Assembly (NCBI RefSeq): GCF_004770745.1
Contig: NZ_RQGD01000023.1
Coordinates: forward strand, 1-64,000
DNA from: Leptospira ognonensis
Lineage (GTDB): Bacteria; Spirochaetota; Leptospiria; Leptospirales; Leptospiraceae
Direction: 5' to 3'
Length of the DNA stretch: 64,000 nt
In this document: positions 26,806-35,497 of the stretch, piece by piece
Position numbering within the stretch: the stretch's first letter is position 1
Layout of the letters: every line of letters begins with the position of its first letter
Made by a program: the position numbers and the translations under genes
Notes under the pieces: model-generated
The model's input: only the letters and a program-made list of their open reading frames with translations
What the model was told of the DNA's origin: nothing
Database searches by the model: none

Positions 26806-28050
26806 ATGACCAAATACTTTTTTCGGTTTTACCTACTCTTTATTTTGGCTGCTTGCCAGGGAAATACGGTCCCTCAGTACCGGGTGCATCCTTCTGACTC
26901 GAAAATCACTCCTTCAAGCGAGATCTTTTACTCGGAAATCTTACCCAAGCTTGCAGGCAAAAAAGTGATGCTCGTGACCAATCCCTCTGGGATTGGCAGC
27001 AGTCCCTCCCGAATCCTATCCGAATTTGAGAAATACAATGTGCGACTCGAACATCTCATCGGTCTCGAACATGGATTTTTAGGGCTGGAAGAAGAATTTA
27101 GTCCGACACCGGTCACGATGGATTCGACTTTTTCTCGGCCCCTGTATCATATTTACAAAGTAAAAGATTCCGAACTACGTGATCTGCTTTCAGAAGTGGA
27201 TGTTGTCCTTTTTGACGTGCAAGACGTTGGGATGAGATGTTATACCTATGTGAGCGTGATGAAGCGACTCCTTGACGGTATTTCTGGTTTAAAATCAGAA
27301 ATGATCCTTCTCGATCACATTCACATCGCCATGCATCTACCACCCATGGGGGAAAAAATGGATCCTAAACATTTAAATTTTGCAGGTGAATTCCCATCCT
27401 TACTCATATCCGGAATGACTCTAGGAGAATCTGCTAATTTTTACGCCAAAGAATACTTAGGCGGCAAAGCAAAAGTGACGGTCGTTCCTGTGCGGGGATA
27501 CAAACGCGGAATGTATTTTGAAGAAACCGGTCTGCCTTGGTTTACCCCATCACCAAATCTTCCTATGGTGGAGAGTGCTAGGCATTATTTATCTCTCGTT
27601 ATGTTAGAGGGCGTAAATGTTTCGGTTGGTCGTGGTACGCAAGCACCATTTGTCTATTTTGGAGCTCCCTGGATGACAGAACCTGCAAACCTAGCTACAA
27701 AACTCCAAACCTACGGAAACAAAGCCTATTATTTCACACCTGTATTTTTTAAGCCCACGTTCGGTCCGCATAAAGGAAAAATATGTTCTGGTTTAAAAAT
27801 GAATCTAGTCACTCCTGATTATGATCCCATTGAACTTTCTTATGAGCTGATACGCAATTTGAAAGAACTCTATCCAAAAGATTTTAAGTGGAACAAAGGA
27901 AGTCAGAATCATTGGGCTGATCAGCTTTGGGGCAATGATCACTTTCGTAATTCAATAAATGACTCGATACCTTATAAAAAATTTCATGAAACTTTCATAA
28001 AAGAAGAATTAGCTGAAAAAAGTAAGATTAAACCTTATTTATTGTATTAG
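26806..28050 (+). CDS. DUF1343 (NamZ-like) exo-beta-N-acetylmuramidase lipoprotein
   Basis: The 414-residue product carries a lipobox at FILAACQ (Cys17) and a complete DUF1343 domain. Recognisable parts are KKVMLVTNPSGI, LEHGFLG, VVLFDVQDVGMRCYTYVS and SVGRGTQAPF, with GLEHG matching the EHGFrg element of the family. The founding member, B. subtilis NamZ (YbbC), removes terminal N-acetylmuramic acid from peptidoglycan fragments. The lipid anchor suggests recycling of wall fragments in the periplasm. No partner NagZ or muramate kinase gene is in this window. Confidence 0.85.
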   Translation: MTKYFFRFYLLFILAACQGNTVPQYRVHPSDSKITPSSEIFYSEILPKLAGKKVMLVTNPSGIGSSPSRILSEFEKYNVRLEHLIGLEHGFLGLEEEFSPTPVTMDSTFSRPLYHIYKVKDSELRDLLSEVDVVLFDVQDVGMRCYTYVSVMKRLLDGISGLKSEMILLDHIHIAMHLPPMGEKMDPKHLNFAGEFPSLLISGMTLGESANFYAKEYLGGKAKVTVVPVRGYKRGMYFEETGLPWFTPSPNLPMVESARHYLSLVMLEGVNVSVGRGTQAPFVYFGAPWMTEPANLATKLQTYGNKAYYFTPVFFKPTFGPHKGKICSGLKMNLVTPDYDPIELSYELIRNLKELYPKDFKWNKGSQNHWADQLWGNDHFRNSINDSIPYKKFHETFIKEELAEKSKIKPYLLY

Positions 28051-28059
28051 GAGATTTTT

Positions 28060-28671
28060 ATGCGTTATTTGAAAATCATAACTCTCGTGTTGATTTTGAT
28101 TGTGATCTCTTTCTCAACTCTTGTTCCGACGCCAAATGAACACGTTTTAAAAGAAATCCCCAAACAGAAATTAGTAGGTAAACTAAAAGGAATTGCCTTT
28201 GCCACCATACGTACCTCCATCATCAAAGAGTATGCCTTCACCGAGCCGAAGGAAATTCGTTATGTGCCTTGCTCCCCAGATTTCCCAGTTCTCCTCGGAG
28301 ATTTTCCGTGTAGTTTGCTAAACTGGGATGAGGAAGCTGTTTACGTAGAAGAAACAAATACGATAGTAGATGCCGAATCCTCAGCTACCGAACCAAACCC
28401 AGACGATTTACTTGGTGGAAAAGTAATCGTTTTGCTCTCAAAGACAAAATCTCCGAACTTCAACGGATCGGTTGTCAAGTTAGGGGATGATGAGGATATG
28501 CTTCGGCTTTTTTATGACAAAGAAGGTTATCTCTCTCATTATACATTTCAAACATATGTTACTGTTTTTAAATGGAAGGCTGTGGAAAATACGAGGACTC
28601 TACTTGGAGTGCTCACATTAAAATTGGATTCCAATCATTTTCCTATTGCCGGTAAGGAAATCGAGTTTTAA
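28060..28671 (+). CDS. Conserved hypothetical exported protein
   Basis: This 203-residue product has a single N-terminal hydrophobic segment (about residues 3-22), a signal peptide or anchor, followed by a beta-rich region with two cysteines close together (VPCSPD and FPCSLL). I recognise no family. It sits 9 bases after the NamZ-like gene, with GGAG directly before its start, and 5 bases before the DUF2797 gene, so it is the middle gene of an operon. A periplasmic location is inferred. Confidence 0.7.
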   Translation: MRYLKIITLVLILIVISFSTLVPTPNEHVLKEIPKQKLVGKLKGIAFATIRTSIIKEYAFTEPKEIRYVPCSPDFPVLLGDFPCSLLNWDEEAVYVEETNTIVDAESSATEPNPDDLLGGKVIVLLSKTKSPNFNGSVVKLGDDEDMLRLFYDKEGYLSHYTFQTYVTVFKWKAVENTRTLLGVLTLKLDSNHFPIAGKEIEF

Positions 28672-28676
28672 CTTCC

Positions 28677-29570
28677 ATGTTTCTCCAAGGATACCTTCGC
28701 ATGATGGATCATACTGGACTTGATCCAGTAGAATACAAGTGGAACTACGCTACGTATGAGGATGAAGCATTAGGAAAGAAGCCAGACAAATCTGCGAGTT
28801 TAGAACATGAATCCGAGGAGTCCGTGAACCAATGGATTGGAAAAAAAATCACCTTAACATCAAATGGCAAAATTCGTTGCACCAACTGTGGTAGACCTAC
28901 CAAAAAATCCTTCGGTCAAGGAGCATGTTATGCCTGTTTTTCGACGAAGGCCGAAAATGATATGTGCATCCTTCGACCAGAAACTTGTCATTTTCATAAG
29001 GGCACTTGCAGAGAGCCCGAATGGGGTAAGGCAAACTGTTTTAAAAAACATACGGTTTATTTTGCCAATTCGAGTGGCCTGAAGGTAGGTATCACGAAAG
29101 AAAATCCTGTGAGCAACCGTTGGGTTGACCAAGGCGCAAGGTTCGGATTGCCGATTTTAGAAGTAGATTCAAGAGTAGCTGCGGGGACAATTGAACATTA
29201 CCTGACGAAATTTTTACCCGATAAAACAGCATGGCAAAAATTAGTCCAGGGAGATCCACCATACTTTGATTTGGTGAAAGAAAAAGAAAAATATTTAAAA
29301 CATTTGGCGACAAAAGAGTTTGCATTGGAAACAAAAGATGGGAAAAATATCCCCTTAAAATGGCAGCCTGTCATATCAAATGAAGTGTCTGAGATTTCAT
29401 ATCCCATTCAATCTTATCCCAAAAAAATCAAATCTTTAAAGTTAAGTGAATCCGAAGCAATAGAAGACACTCTCGTCGGTGTCAAGGGGCAATACCTTTT
29501 GTTTTCATCCGGTGTCATCAATATCAGAAGCTACGGTGGATACCATTTCCAACTGACAGTCGATAATTAA
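28677..29570 (+). CDS. DUF2797 family cysteine-rich protein
   Basis: The 297-residue cytoplasmic protein has the DUF2797 signatures: paired cysteines CTNCG (about 63-67) and CYACF (about 79-83), then CHFHKGTCREPEWG (about 101-114), HTVYFANSSGLKVGITK and RWVDQGA. The cysteines and histidines would form zinc sites, and the GITK/GA region resembles a GIY-YIG-like fold, which suggests a nucleic-acid role; the function is not established. A second ATG at 28701 is possible as start (MMDHTGLDP). It is in an operon with neighbours on both sides. Confidence 0.82.
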   Translation: MFLQGYLRMMDHTGLDPVEYKWNYATYEDEALGKKPDKSASLEHESEESVNQWIGKKITLTSNGKIRCTNCGRPTKKSFGQGACYACFSTKAENDMCILRPETCHFHKGTCREPEWGKANCFKKHTVYFANSSGLKVGITKENPVSNRWVDQGARFGLPILEVDSRVAAGTIEHYLTKFLPDKTAWQKLVQGDPPYFDLVKEKEKYLKHLATKEFALETKDGKNIPLKWQPVISNEVSEISYPIQSYPKKIKSLKLSESEAIEDTLVGVKGQYLLFSSGVINIRSYGGYHFQLTVDN

Positions 29571-29591
29571 AAAACAATAGGATTTGATGCC

Positions 29592-30233
29592 ATGTCAATT
29601 TTATACGAAGATGATCTATTTTTGATCGCAAATAAGCCAGCGGGCATTCCTGTTCATGAAACAAAGGATCCCATGCGAGCCGATTTCACTAGACAAATAC
29701 AAGAAAGACTAGGGTTTGAATCATTAAGAACCGTGAATCGACTAGATCTAGGAACGAGTGGAATCGTCGTTTTTGGCAAAAATCCAGACAAAAACAAGGA
29801 GATCGATGAGATCTTTCTTACGGCGGAAAAGGAATACATTCTGATTGGCTCGGGAATTCCTGATTGGACGGAAAACAAATTTGAGTGTTTTTTGAAAGAC
29901 GGAAATAAAAAAGTAACAATCGTTCGTAGTGGGGGAAAAAAATCAATTACACATTTTAAGATACTGGCTTCCAACACTTCACAGAAAATATTTTTAGCCA
30001 AGGCAAAGTTACTCACAGGTCGAAGGCATCAAATCCGCATCTCCAGCGCAAGCCTTGGTTTCCCCATTTTAGGAGACACGGTTTATGGACCGGTTAACCA
30101 AAAATGGAAACGAACCTACCTTCATTCTTTTAAATTGAAATTCGTGAAAAAGGACATGAGCGAAATTGAGATCCTTTGTCCGCCTCCAAGTGAATTTTTA
30201 AAGCTCTTTCCAGATATAAACACCTTACTATGA
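29592..30233 (+). CDS. RluA-family RNA pseudouridine synthase
   Basis: This 213-residue enzyme converts uridine to pseudouridine in rRNA or tRNA. It consists of the catalytic domain only, without an S4 domain. The catalytic aspartate is in NRLDLGTSG (about 49-57); YEDDLFLIANKPAG (5-18) and LLTGRRHQIRIS (about 138-149) are further family motifs. The short form without S4 resembles TruC or RluA subgroups; the target uridine cannot be told. It overlaps the next gene by 4 bases. Confidence 0.88.
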   Translation: MSILYEDDLFLIANKPAGIPVHETKDPMRADFTRQIQERLGFESLRTVNRLDLGTSGIVVFGKNPDKNKEIDEIFLTAEKEYILIGSGIPDWTENKFECFLKDGNKKVTIVRSGGKKSITHFKILASNTSQKIFLAKAKLLTGRRHQIRISSASLGFPILGDTVYGPVNQKWKRTYLHSFKLKFVKKDMSEIEILCPPPSEFLKLFPDINTLL

Positions 30234-30745
30234 ACCATCCTATCCTTTATTTAGAGTATTTAAAAGAGAAAAGAACCATCAAGAGGCTAACCTTGCTTCG
30301 CAAATCAATCAGTTATACTTTCCTCTTGGTTTTTTTCTATTTTCTTTTTTCTGTTTCTTATACAGCGAGTCCCTCTATTGTCATTCTGAATTATCTAGCT
30401 CTATATACTTCAGTATCGGGTCTGATTTTCCTCAAAGTATTTGAGATTCCAAGATGTATACAGGATGTTCTGAAAGAAAGGGATGACGCGAAAATATTTC
30501 AGCTAACAGAACATTATAGAAGCGAAATACTAGACTCATTAGCACGTAATTTAAATCTTTTTGATTCTAAAGTTGATTATGGTAAGTTGCAAGCAGAGGG
30601 CATCATCGGCTTGTTTCGACTGGATCAAAGATTGCCCTGGAGCAAAATAGGCTTAGCTTATCTCATCGTTTACCTCTTTACGGTTCTATTTTTATGCACG
30701 TATTTGACTCTGGATTTTTTAGAGACAGGTTTTTCGCGTCCCTAA
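30230..30745 (+). CDS. Hypothetical membrane protein with three to four helices
   Basis: This 171-residue protein starts within the stop of the pseudouridine synthase gene (ATGA), so it is cotranscribed. Two adjacent membrane helices (about 26-47 and 50-68), a charged cytoplasmic region (about 73-140) and a last helix (about 142-162) are seen. No family is recognised. The YchF gene follows after about 50 bases. Confidence 0.65.
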   Translation: MNHPILYLEYLKEKRTIKRLTLLRKSISYTFLLVFFYFLFSVSYTASPSIVILNYLALYTSVSGLIFLKVFEIPRCIQDVLKERDDAKIFQLTEHYRSEILDSLARNLNLFDSKVDYGKLQAEGIIGLFRLDQRLPWSKIGLAYLIVYLFTVLFLCTYLTLDFLETGFSRP

Positions 30746-30796
30746 GGAGCTTGCGATTTTCCTTGTCTCTAGGTCCCGATTTTCAATTCTATCCGT

Positions 30797-31894
30797 ATGG
30801 CATTGAATTGTGGTATCGTCGGACTTCCTAATGTTGGAAAATCAACTATTTTTAACGCGCTGACAAAAGCCGGCGCCCAGATGGCAAATTATCCTTTTTG
30901 TACTATTGAACCAAATACAGGTATCGTAGAAGTTCCAGACCCTAGACTCGCAAGGCTTGCGGAAATTTATAAACCAAAGCGGATCCTCCCCACAACGATT
31001 GAATTTGTGGATATCGCTGGGCTTGTGAAAGGAGCTAGCGATGGGGAAGGATTGGGGAATCAATTTTTATCCCATATCCGGGAAGTTGAGGCGATCTGTC
31101 ATGTTGTCCGTGCCTTTGAAGACGAAAACATAACACATGTTCACGGAAAAGTGGACCCAATCGAAGATATTACTGTCATCAATTATGAATTGATTCTTGC
31201 TGATTTAGACAGTCTCGAAAAGCAGCACCAGCGGATCGCAAAGTCAGCCAAGGCAGGGAATAAAGAGGCATCCGAAATAGCGAGTGTGATGGAGAAAATT
31301 TTAGAGGCTTTACGAAAGGGCGACCGGGCTGCCTCGGTCAAACTAAACGAGGAAGAAACTAAAATTGCAAAGAAGTTCAATTTAATTACCATTAAGCCCG
31401 TGTTATATGTAGCAAATATTTTAGAGACAGACGTTAAAAATACTAAAAATCCACACGTGCAAACGATAAAAGACTACGCTGCTAAGGAAGGAGCCGAGTC
31501 GGTTGTTCTCTGCGGCCGATTTGAAGAAGAGATTTCTGGTCTTGAAAAAGAAGATCAGGCCGCGTTTCTGGAAGAGATTGGAGAAACCCAGTCTGGATTG
31601 ACACGTATGATTCAGGCCTCTTACAAATTACTCGGACTCATCACCTTTCTCACCGCAGGAGTGGAGGAGGTAAGAGCCTGGACCACCCTCAAGGGTAGCA
31701 CAGGGCCTCAGGCAGCGGCAGTCATCCACTCGGACTTTGAGAAGGGTTACATACGGGCCGAAGTTCTTAGGTTCGAGGACCTGGACCGTACGGGAGATCC
31801 GGCAAAAGTCAAAGACGAGGGCAAACTGAAAATCGAAGGAAAAGAGTATATTGTCCAAGACGGAGATGTCATTTACTTCCGAGTGAACGCCTAA
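30797..31894 (+). CDS. ychF: Ribosome-binding ATPase YchF
   Basis: This 365-residue OBG-family ATPase binds the large ribosomal subunit. The P-loop GLPNVGKST is at 8-16, the G3 region DIAGLVKGA follows, and YVANILETD carries the NxxE motif which, in place of NKxD, gives YchF its ATP preference. A coiled-coil insertion (about 125-200) and a C-terminal TGS domain (about 280-363) complete the normal architecture. Length is standard for the family. A terminator hairpin directly follows the stop. Confidence 0.97.
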   Translation: MALNCGIVGLPNVGKSTIFNALTKAGAQMANYPFCTIEPNTGIVEVPDPRLARLAEIYKPKRILPTTIEFVDIAGLVKGASDGEGLGNQFLSHIREVEAICHVVRAFEDENITHVHGKVDPIEDITVINYELILADLDSLEKQHQRIAKSAKAGNKEASEIASVMEKILEALRKGDRAASVKLNEEETKIAKKFNLITIKPVLYVANILETDVKNTKNPHVQTIKDYAAKEGAESVVLCGRFEEEISGLEKEDQAAFLEEIGETQSGLTRMIQASYKLLGLITFLTAGVEEVRAWTTLKGSTGPQAAAVIHSDFEKGYIRAEVLRFEDLDRTGDPAKVKDEGKLKIEGKEYIVQDGDVIYFRVNA

Positions 31895-31900
31895 AAAAAA

Positions 31901-31925
31901 GCCGACGAGGTTTGAATTCGTCGGC
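31901..31925. terminator. Terminator hairpin between ychF and the sigma/CHAT operon
   Basis: GCCGACGA (31901-31908) pairs with TCGTCGGC (31918-31925). Eight A residues lie to its left, giving a U-tract for minus-strand transcripts, and ATTTAATG to its right for plus-strand ones. It can serve both convergent units. Confidence 0.75.
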
Positions 31926-32038
31926 ATTTAATGTATTAGTTTGGAAAAGAAGGCAGGACTTTTCTAAAAAAAATACTACCTACACATAGATTACCTTAAG
32001 CTTGCGTTTTATTGCAAAAAAAAAGAATATTTGAACAT

Positions 32039-32569
32039 TTATTCTGTCTCAAGAAAAAGTTGGAATCTCCCAACTTCTTTATTACTCTGAAAGAATACAA
32101 CTTCGGGTGCCGTTTCCGTTTGGATGGGAGAATCAAACATCTTTTCTTTCTGTAAATCCTGGATGGTTTCTATCGTATCTCCGTCCAATTTTAATTTTAC
32201 GCGGAATGGAGCTTTCGGTTTTGTCTCAACCGCTAGATGGATTTCCGTTTGTTCGGAATTTGGGGAAAAAAGAAAGGTAATGAGGTGGGCACCAAGCACC
32301 CTCTCTACTTGGAAAGCGGAGGTCGTTTCGCCTCGAAACGCGAGACCTGGCATCGGTAAAATTTCTTCGGGTTCACCCTTTGCGGAGAGAACCTGTAAAG
32401 CAGCCTTCTTAAAACGCAAAAACAGGGTGTTTTTGTCTTCCTTGGGCAGGATTTGAGCAAGAATCTGACGTGCGGTACTCGGATCTGCCTCCTGACCGTG
32501 GCTCATGAGATAAAAGGCTTCTTTCAATTTTAATTGATTCATAAATGAGTTCGGATCAAATGCTTCCAT
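32039..32569 (-). CDS. Unknown small protein downstream of the ECF sigma factor
   Basis: This 176-residue protein has no signal peptide or membrane segment. The first 65 residues are helical with the DPSTARQILAQILP stretch; the rest alternates short beta strands (HLITFLFS, FRVKLKLDG, GRFQLFLETE), like a beta sandwich. I recognise no family. It lies 18 bases after the sigma factor gene and is last in the operon. A helical segment plus a separate domain in a gene beside an ECF sigma factor fits a cytoplasmic sigma-factor regulator, possibly a substrate of the CHAT protease; this is a hypothesis from context only. Confidence 0.7.
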   Translation of the reverse strand: MEAFDPNSFMNQLKLKEAFYLMSHGQEADPSTARQILAQILPKEDKNTLFLRFKKAALQVLSAKGEPEEILPMPGLAFRGETTSAFQVERVLGAHLITFLFSPNSEQTEIHLAVETKPKAPFRVKLKLDGDTIETIQDLQKEKMFDSPIQTETAPEVVFFQSNKEVGRFQLFLETE

Positions 32570-32587
32570 ATAATAGATTACCTCCTA

Positions 32588-33160
32588 TCACGTGTTTATT
32601 TCCTTTTGGACGATTTTTTTTAGTTTTTCTTTGGCTCGATTCGCCCTGGCGAGTACTGTTCCTAAGGGAACTTCTAGAATTTCGGCGATATCCTTAAATT
32701 TATGTCCTCGGAGACGTAAAACCAAGATTTCGCGGGAGGGTTCATCTAGCTTGGCAATGTATTTGTAGATTTCATTTTGTTCTTCGAGTTCAAAGTATAC
32801 GTTCTCAGGAATGGCCCTTTCGTCTAAAATATCGATCGTAGCATCTAAACCGATCCCTTCACGGAAATCAATTCTGCGAAGCACTCTTGTTTGCGAAAGG
32901 CTGACATTTTTGGCAATTTCGCTCAGATAAATGATAAAGGCAGGATAGCTATCGCCTTTAAATCTTCGAAGTAAAGCAAAGCTATTATGTGTTATGCGGA
33001 TATATACAAGCTGAACGGTATCAGCGATCTCTGCTTCTGGCACGTAATGAGCAACCGTTCCAGAGATCAATTTGTGAAACTTGTCTATGAATGATTTCCA
33101 GGCGGATTCTTTGGCTAAACTGCACTCATCTAGAAGTTTTCTGATATCCTCACTCATCAT
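32588..33160 (-). CDS. ECF-type RNA polymerase sigma factor
   Basis: This 190-residue sigma factor has region 2 (about 20-95, with DTVQLVYIRI as the polymerase-binding helix and FKGDSYPAFIIYLSEIAKN for the -10 contact) and region 4 (about 128-180, with REILVLRLRGHKFKDIAEIL and the VPLGTVLARANRAKEKLKK recognition helix). There is no region 1.1 or 3, hence ECF type. Region 2 departs from the usual DxxQ-F-R pattern. It starts ATGATGAG within the end of the secreted-protein gene, so translation is coupled. No usual transmembrane anti-sigma gene is adjacent, and the neighbouring CHAT protease gene is the likely regulator. Confidence 0.9.
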   Translation of the reverse strand: MMSEDIRKLLDECSLAKESAWKSFIDKFHKLISGTVAHYVPEAEIADTVQLVYIRITHNSFALLRRFKGDSYPAFIIYLSEIAKNVSLSQTRVLRRIDFREGIGLDATIDILDERAIPENVYFELEEQNEIYKYIAKLDEPSREILVLRLRGHKFKDIAEILEVPLGTVLARANRAKEKLKKIVQKEINT

Positions 33161-34160
33161 TCAATTTTAACTGTGCCAATGCCCTACAGGCATTCAAACC
33201 TTTTTCGAGGCGACCTTCAAAATGATGTGAGTTATAAATGGTTTTTTTTAAAAATTTTGGAATCGATTGGCTTTTTTCCCCTTTGATCTTCGGTGTCAGT
33301 TCATTTAAAAATTCATAGTCTTGCCAAAAACCGAGAAAACCAGACAGTCGAACTCCCTGTCCTCTAAGGTTGATGTTATCCAAACAGGAGTTAAATGATT
33401 CCAATTTCTCTTTTTGATGAGCAGAGATTTCATCTTCCTTTGATACGTTTTGTAAGAATCTCTGCATTGTTTCTTTCGACCGTTGGTTTTCCTCGTAAAG
33501 GCTTTTGGCTTGAAAGGGATTTCTACTCGAATACTGGAAGAGATGATAGATCCGTTGGTTGCTTGCTTCCAAATCTTGAATGAGTTTTCGCAAAAGATTC
33601 GTTTTCCTTTTTTCATTCATGTCCGTATAAAGGACTCGATTGATTTCATCAGTAAATTCTTTCTCTTCTCCGAGCCATAGGAGCGAGCGTTGATGATAAA
33701 AATTTGAAAATGTATATACCCGTTCTTGCCAAACTTGAGTCACTTTCCTTGTAAGTTCACTGATACCTTCGTCCGAATCACCAACCGTTAGAATCTCAAA
33801 TTTAGGAAATTTTGAGAGCGTAAAGATTTTCTGTTTGGTTTTCTCCTCTAACGGTTTCCAGTTTTTAACTTTGGCGCTTGCACATTCTTCGAGTAAGATC
33901 AAACTATCGACTTTTGAAAAATGAGAAAGGAGGGTGGAAAAATTTTTTAGAGTTTCCTGTTTGCATTTCTTTTCATAATAAGTGATGTCAGAATCTATTT
34001 CATCCTCTTCAGGTGTAACGGACGTTTCATAGTCCAGGTTCACTTGGGTGATCGGACATTTTGACTTTTTAAAATTTTCCCAGTCTTCTTCGGGAGAGCT
34101 TTCCGCTCGGAGAGGAACCTCATGGAAAAGGAGAAGCATAAAAAGCAGAATCAATTTCAT
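33150..34160 (-). CDS. Exported helical protein in the CHAT/sigma operon
   Basis: This 336-residue protein has a clear signal peptide (MKLILLFMLLLF, cleavage near residue 19, RAES) and no lipobox or further membrane segment, so it is predicted periplasmic. The mature part is nearly all helical and highly charged, with six cysteines spread through it (for example KSKCPIT, KKCKQE, LEECAS). No family is recognised. It overlaps the CHAT gene by 4 bases (ATGA) and the sigma gene by 11, which ties it tightly to them. It may be the periplasmic sensor that contacts the C-terminal tail of the CHAT protein (inference). Confidence 0.75.
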   Translation of the reverse strand: MKLILLFMLLLFHEVPLRAESSPEEDWENFKKSKCPITQVNLDYETSVTPEEDEIDSDITYYEKKCKQETLKNFSTLLSHFSKVDSLILLEECASAKVKNWKPLEEKTKQKIFTLSKFPKFEILTVGDSDEGISELTRKVTQVWQERVYTFSNFYHQRSLLWLGEEKEFTDEINRVLYTDMNEKRKTNLLRKLIQDLEASNQRIYHLFQYSSRNPFQAKSLYEENQRSKETMQRFLQNVSKEDEISAHQKEKLESFNSCLDNINLRGQGVRLSGFLGFWQDYEFLNELTPKIKGEKSQSIPKFLKKTIYNSHHFEGRLEKGLNACRALAQLKLNDE

Positions 34161-35497
34161 TCCATACCTGTTAGCTGTTTGAAATGATAAAATTTAACGG
34201 CTTCGGTGCCATTGGTTGCGAATACTTCCTCGAGGATTCTTAGTTTCTCATTCTGGTCGAGAAAAGGATTTTCTTCTTTCAGGAATTGGCTTATTTTTGT
34301 TTTAAAATTTTGATCTTTTAGGGATGCGATTTTCTCTTTCAAGTTCGTTTGATTTTTCTGATGGTTCTGTTTGCTTCGATCGGTTTTCGGCAATGATTTC
34401 TCTTCCGAATTCGAAACAGGAACAGAATTTCCTCGGATCCAATGGAATGTAAAAAGAACCAAAAGTAAAAAACTACAAATGAGAAGGGTGAGGACCATAT
34501 TCTTGGAAGTTTTTTTGTCCTCGGGAGAAAAACATACAAAGGAAAGGCTGCTTGTATACTCTCTCGCGCTACCGTTTCGTAAGCTTCGTTGTACCTTGTG
34601 AAAGGCCAATCGTGGTTTATGTGTCTTCTGGTAAGCCACCCAAAAATCGTTACCAATCTTCTCCGCAATTTCCGTCTCTACCGGAGTTAAAAAACCGAGA
34701 ACATACGAAGCCCCCGATTTTAAAAACTGAGTCGCAAGACCTGATGTGTTTTCGCCTTCGAAGGCTGAGTGGCAACTGTTCAGGAACACAATTTTTAAAT
34801 TTGATAACTGTGCTCTACCAATTTCTTCACCCAGAGAGAGTCCTTCTTCGGGCAACGGGATTTTGCCTTTTTCCGCATGTCCAGCATAATGAAGGTAGGA
34901 GGCAGTCGAGATCTCATCCCAGAATCGCGCCAATTTAAACTGCTCTGATTTTAATCGAACAAATGTTTGCTCTTTTTGATCTTCAAATATTTCGGAAATT
35001 CGTCTGCCCTCAGATTTCACACTTGAGATGAGTGTTTCTAAAACGGGATTTTCAATGAGTAAGAAGGAAGTGCCTTCGCGTTTTTCGGAGGTATGATTCT
35101 CGGACCTTATACCTCGATAAAAATTTTCTTTCTCAAAAAAGAAAAGTCCATTGGACGTAAGAATTTCCCAAGGGTAGACCGTAAATTCTGGATCCGTTTG
35201 TAAAAAAATTTCTTCCTTAAATTTTGGATTTTTCCAAGGTAGATCTCTGTTTCCAAAAACAATTTGCTCCAAGCTTATCGATTTTTTGATTAGTTTTTCT
35301 TTGCATTCGCTAAGGGAGGGCGCATTTGACATGAGCCTCGAGAGGAACTGCTCCCAATCCTTTTGAAAGACTTGGAGTGCGTTTTTTTCAATGGGGCATA
35401 TGATTTCTACCGGATGGAATGAATTGGCAGAGTCTTCCCACAATACTTCTCCTTGTTGGTTGGGTTTTGCAATGATACGAATTTTCACATTAACCAA
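34157..35497 (-). CDS. Membrane-anchored CHAT-domain (caspase-like) cysteine protease
   Basis: This protein of up to 446 residues holds a CHAT peptidase domain (about 95-325). The catalytic pair is visible: His207 in YLHYAGHAEKG and Cys242 in IVFLNSCHSAFEG; GASYVLGFLTPV is the following conserved strand. One membrane helix (334-354) is followed by a polar 90-residue tail, so the protease is probably cytoplasmic with a periplasmic tail. The start is uncertain: TTG 35497 or GTG 35488 (MKIRIIAKP), both overlapping the desulfurase stop. CHAT proteases act in regulated proteolysis and defence; here the downstream ECF sigma gene suggests control of transcription. No CRISPR genes are present. Confidence 0.85.
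   Translation of the reverse strand: MVNVKIRIIAKPNQQGEVLWEDSANSFHPVEIICPIEKNALQVFQKDWEQFLSRLMSNAPSLSECKEKLIKKSISLEQIVFGNRDLPWKNPKFKEEIFLQTDPEFTVYPWEILTSNGLFFFEKENFYRGIRSENHTSEKREGTSFLLIENPVLETLISSVKSEGRRISEIFEDQKEQTFVRLKSEQFKLARFWDEISTASYLHYAGHAEKGKIPLPEEGLSLGEEIGRAQLSNLKIVFLNSCHSAFEGENTSGLATQFLKSGASYVLGFLTPVETEIAEKIGNDFWVAYQKTHKPRLAFHKVQRSLRNGSAREYTSSLSFVCFSPEDKKTSKNMVLTLLICSFLLLVLFTFHWIRGNSVPVSNSEEKSLPKTDRSKQNHQKNQTNLKEKIASLKDQNFKTKISQFLKEENPFLDQNEKLRILEEVFATNGTEAVKFYHFKQLTGME

Noticed and set aside
34552..34938. 128-residue plus-strand frame inside the CHAT gene
   Set aside because: Antisense to the catalytic region; composition reflects the opposite frame.
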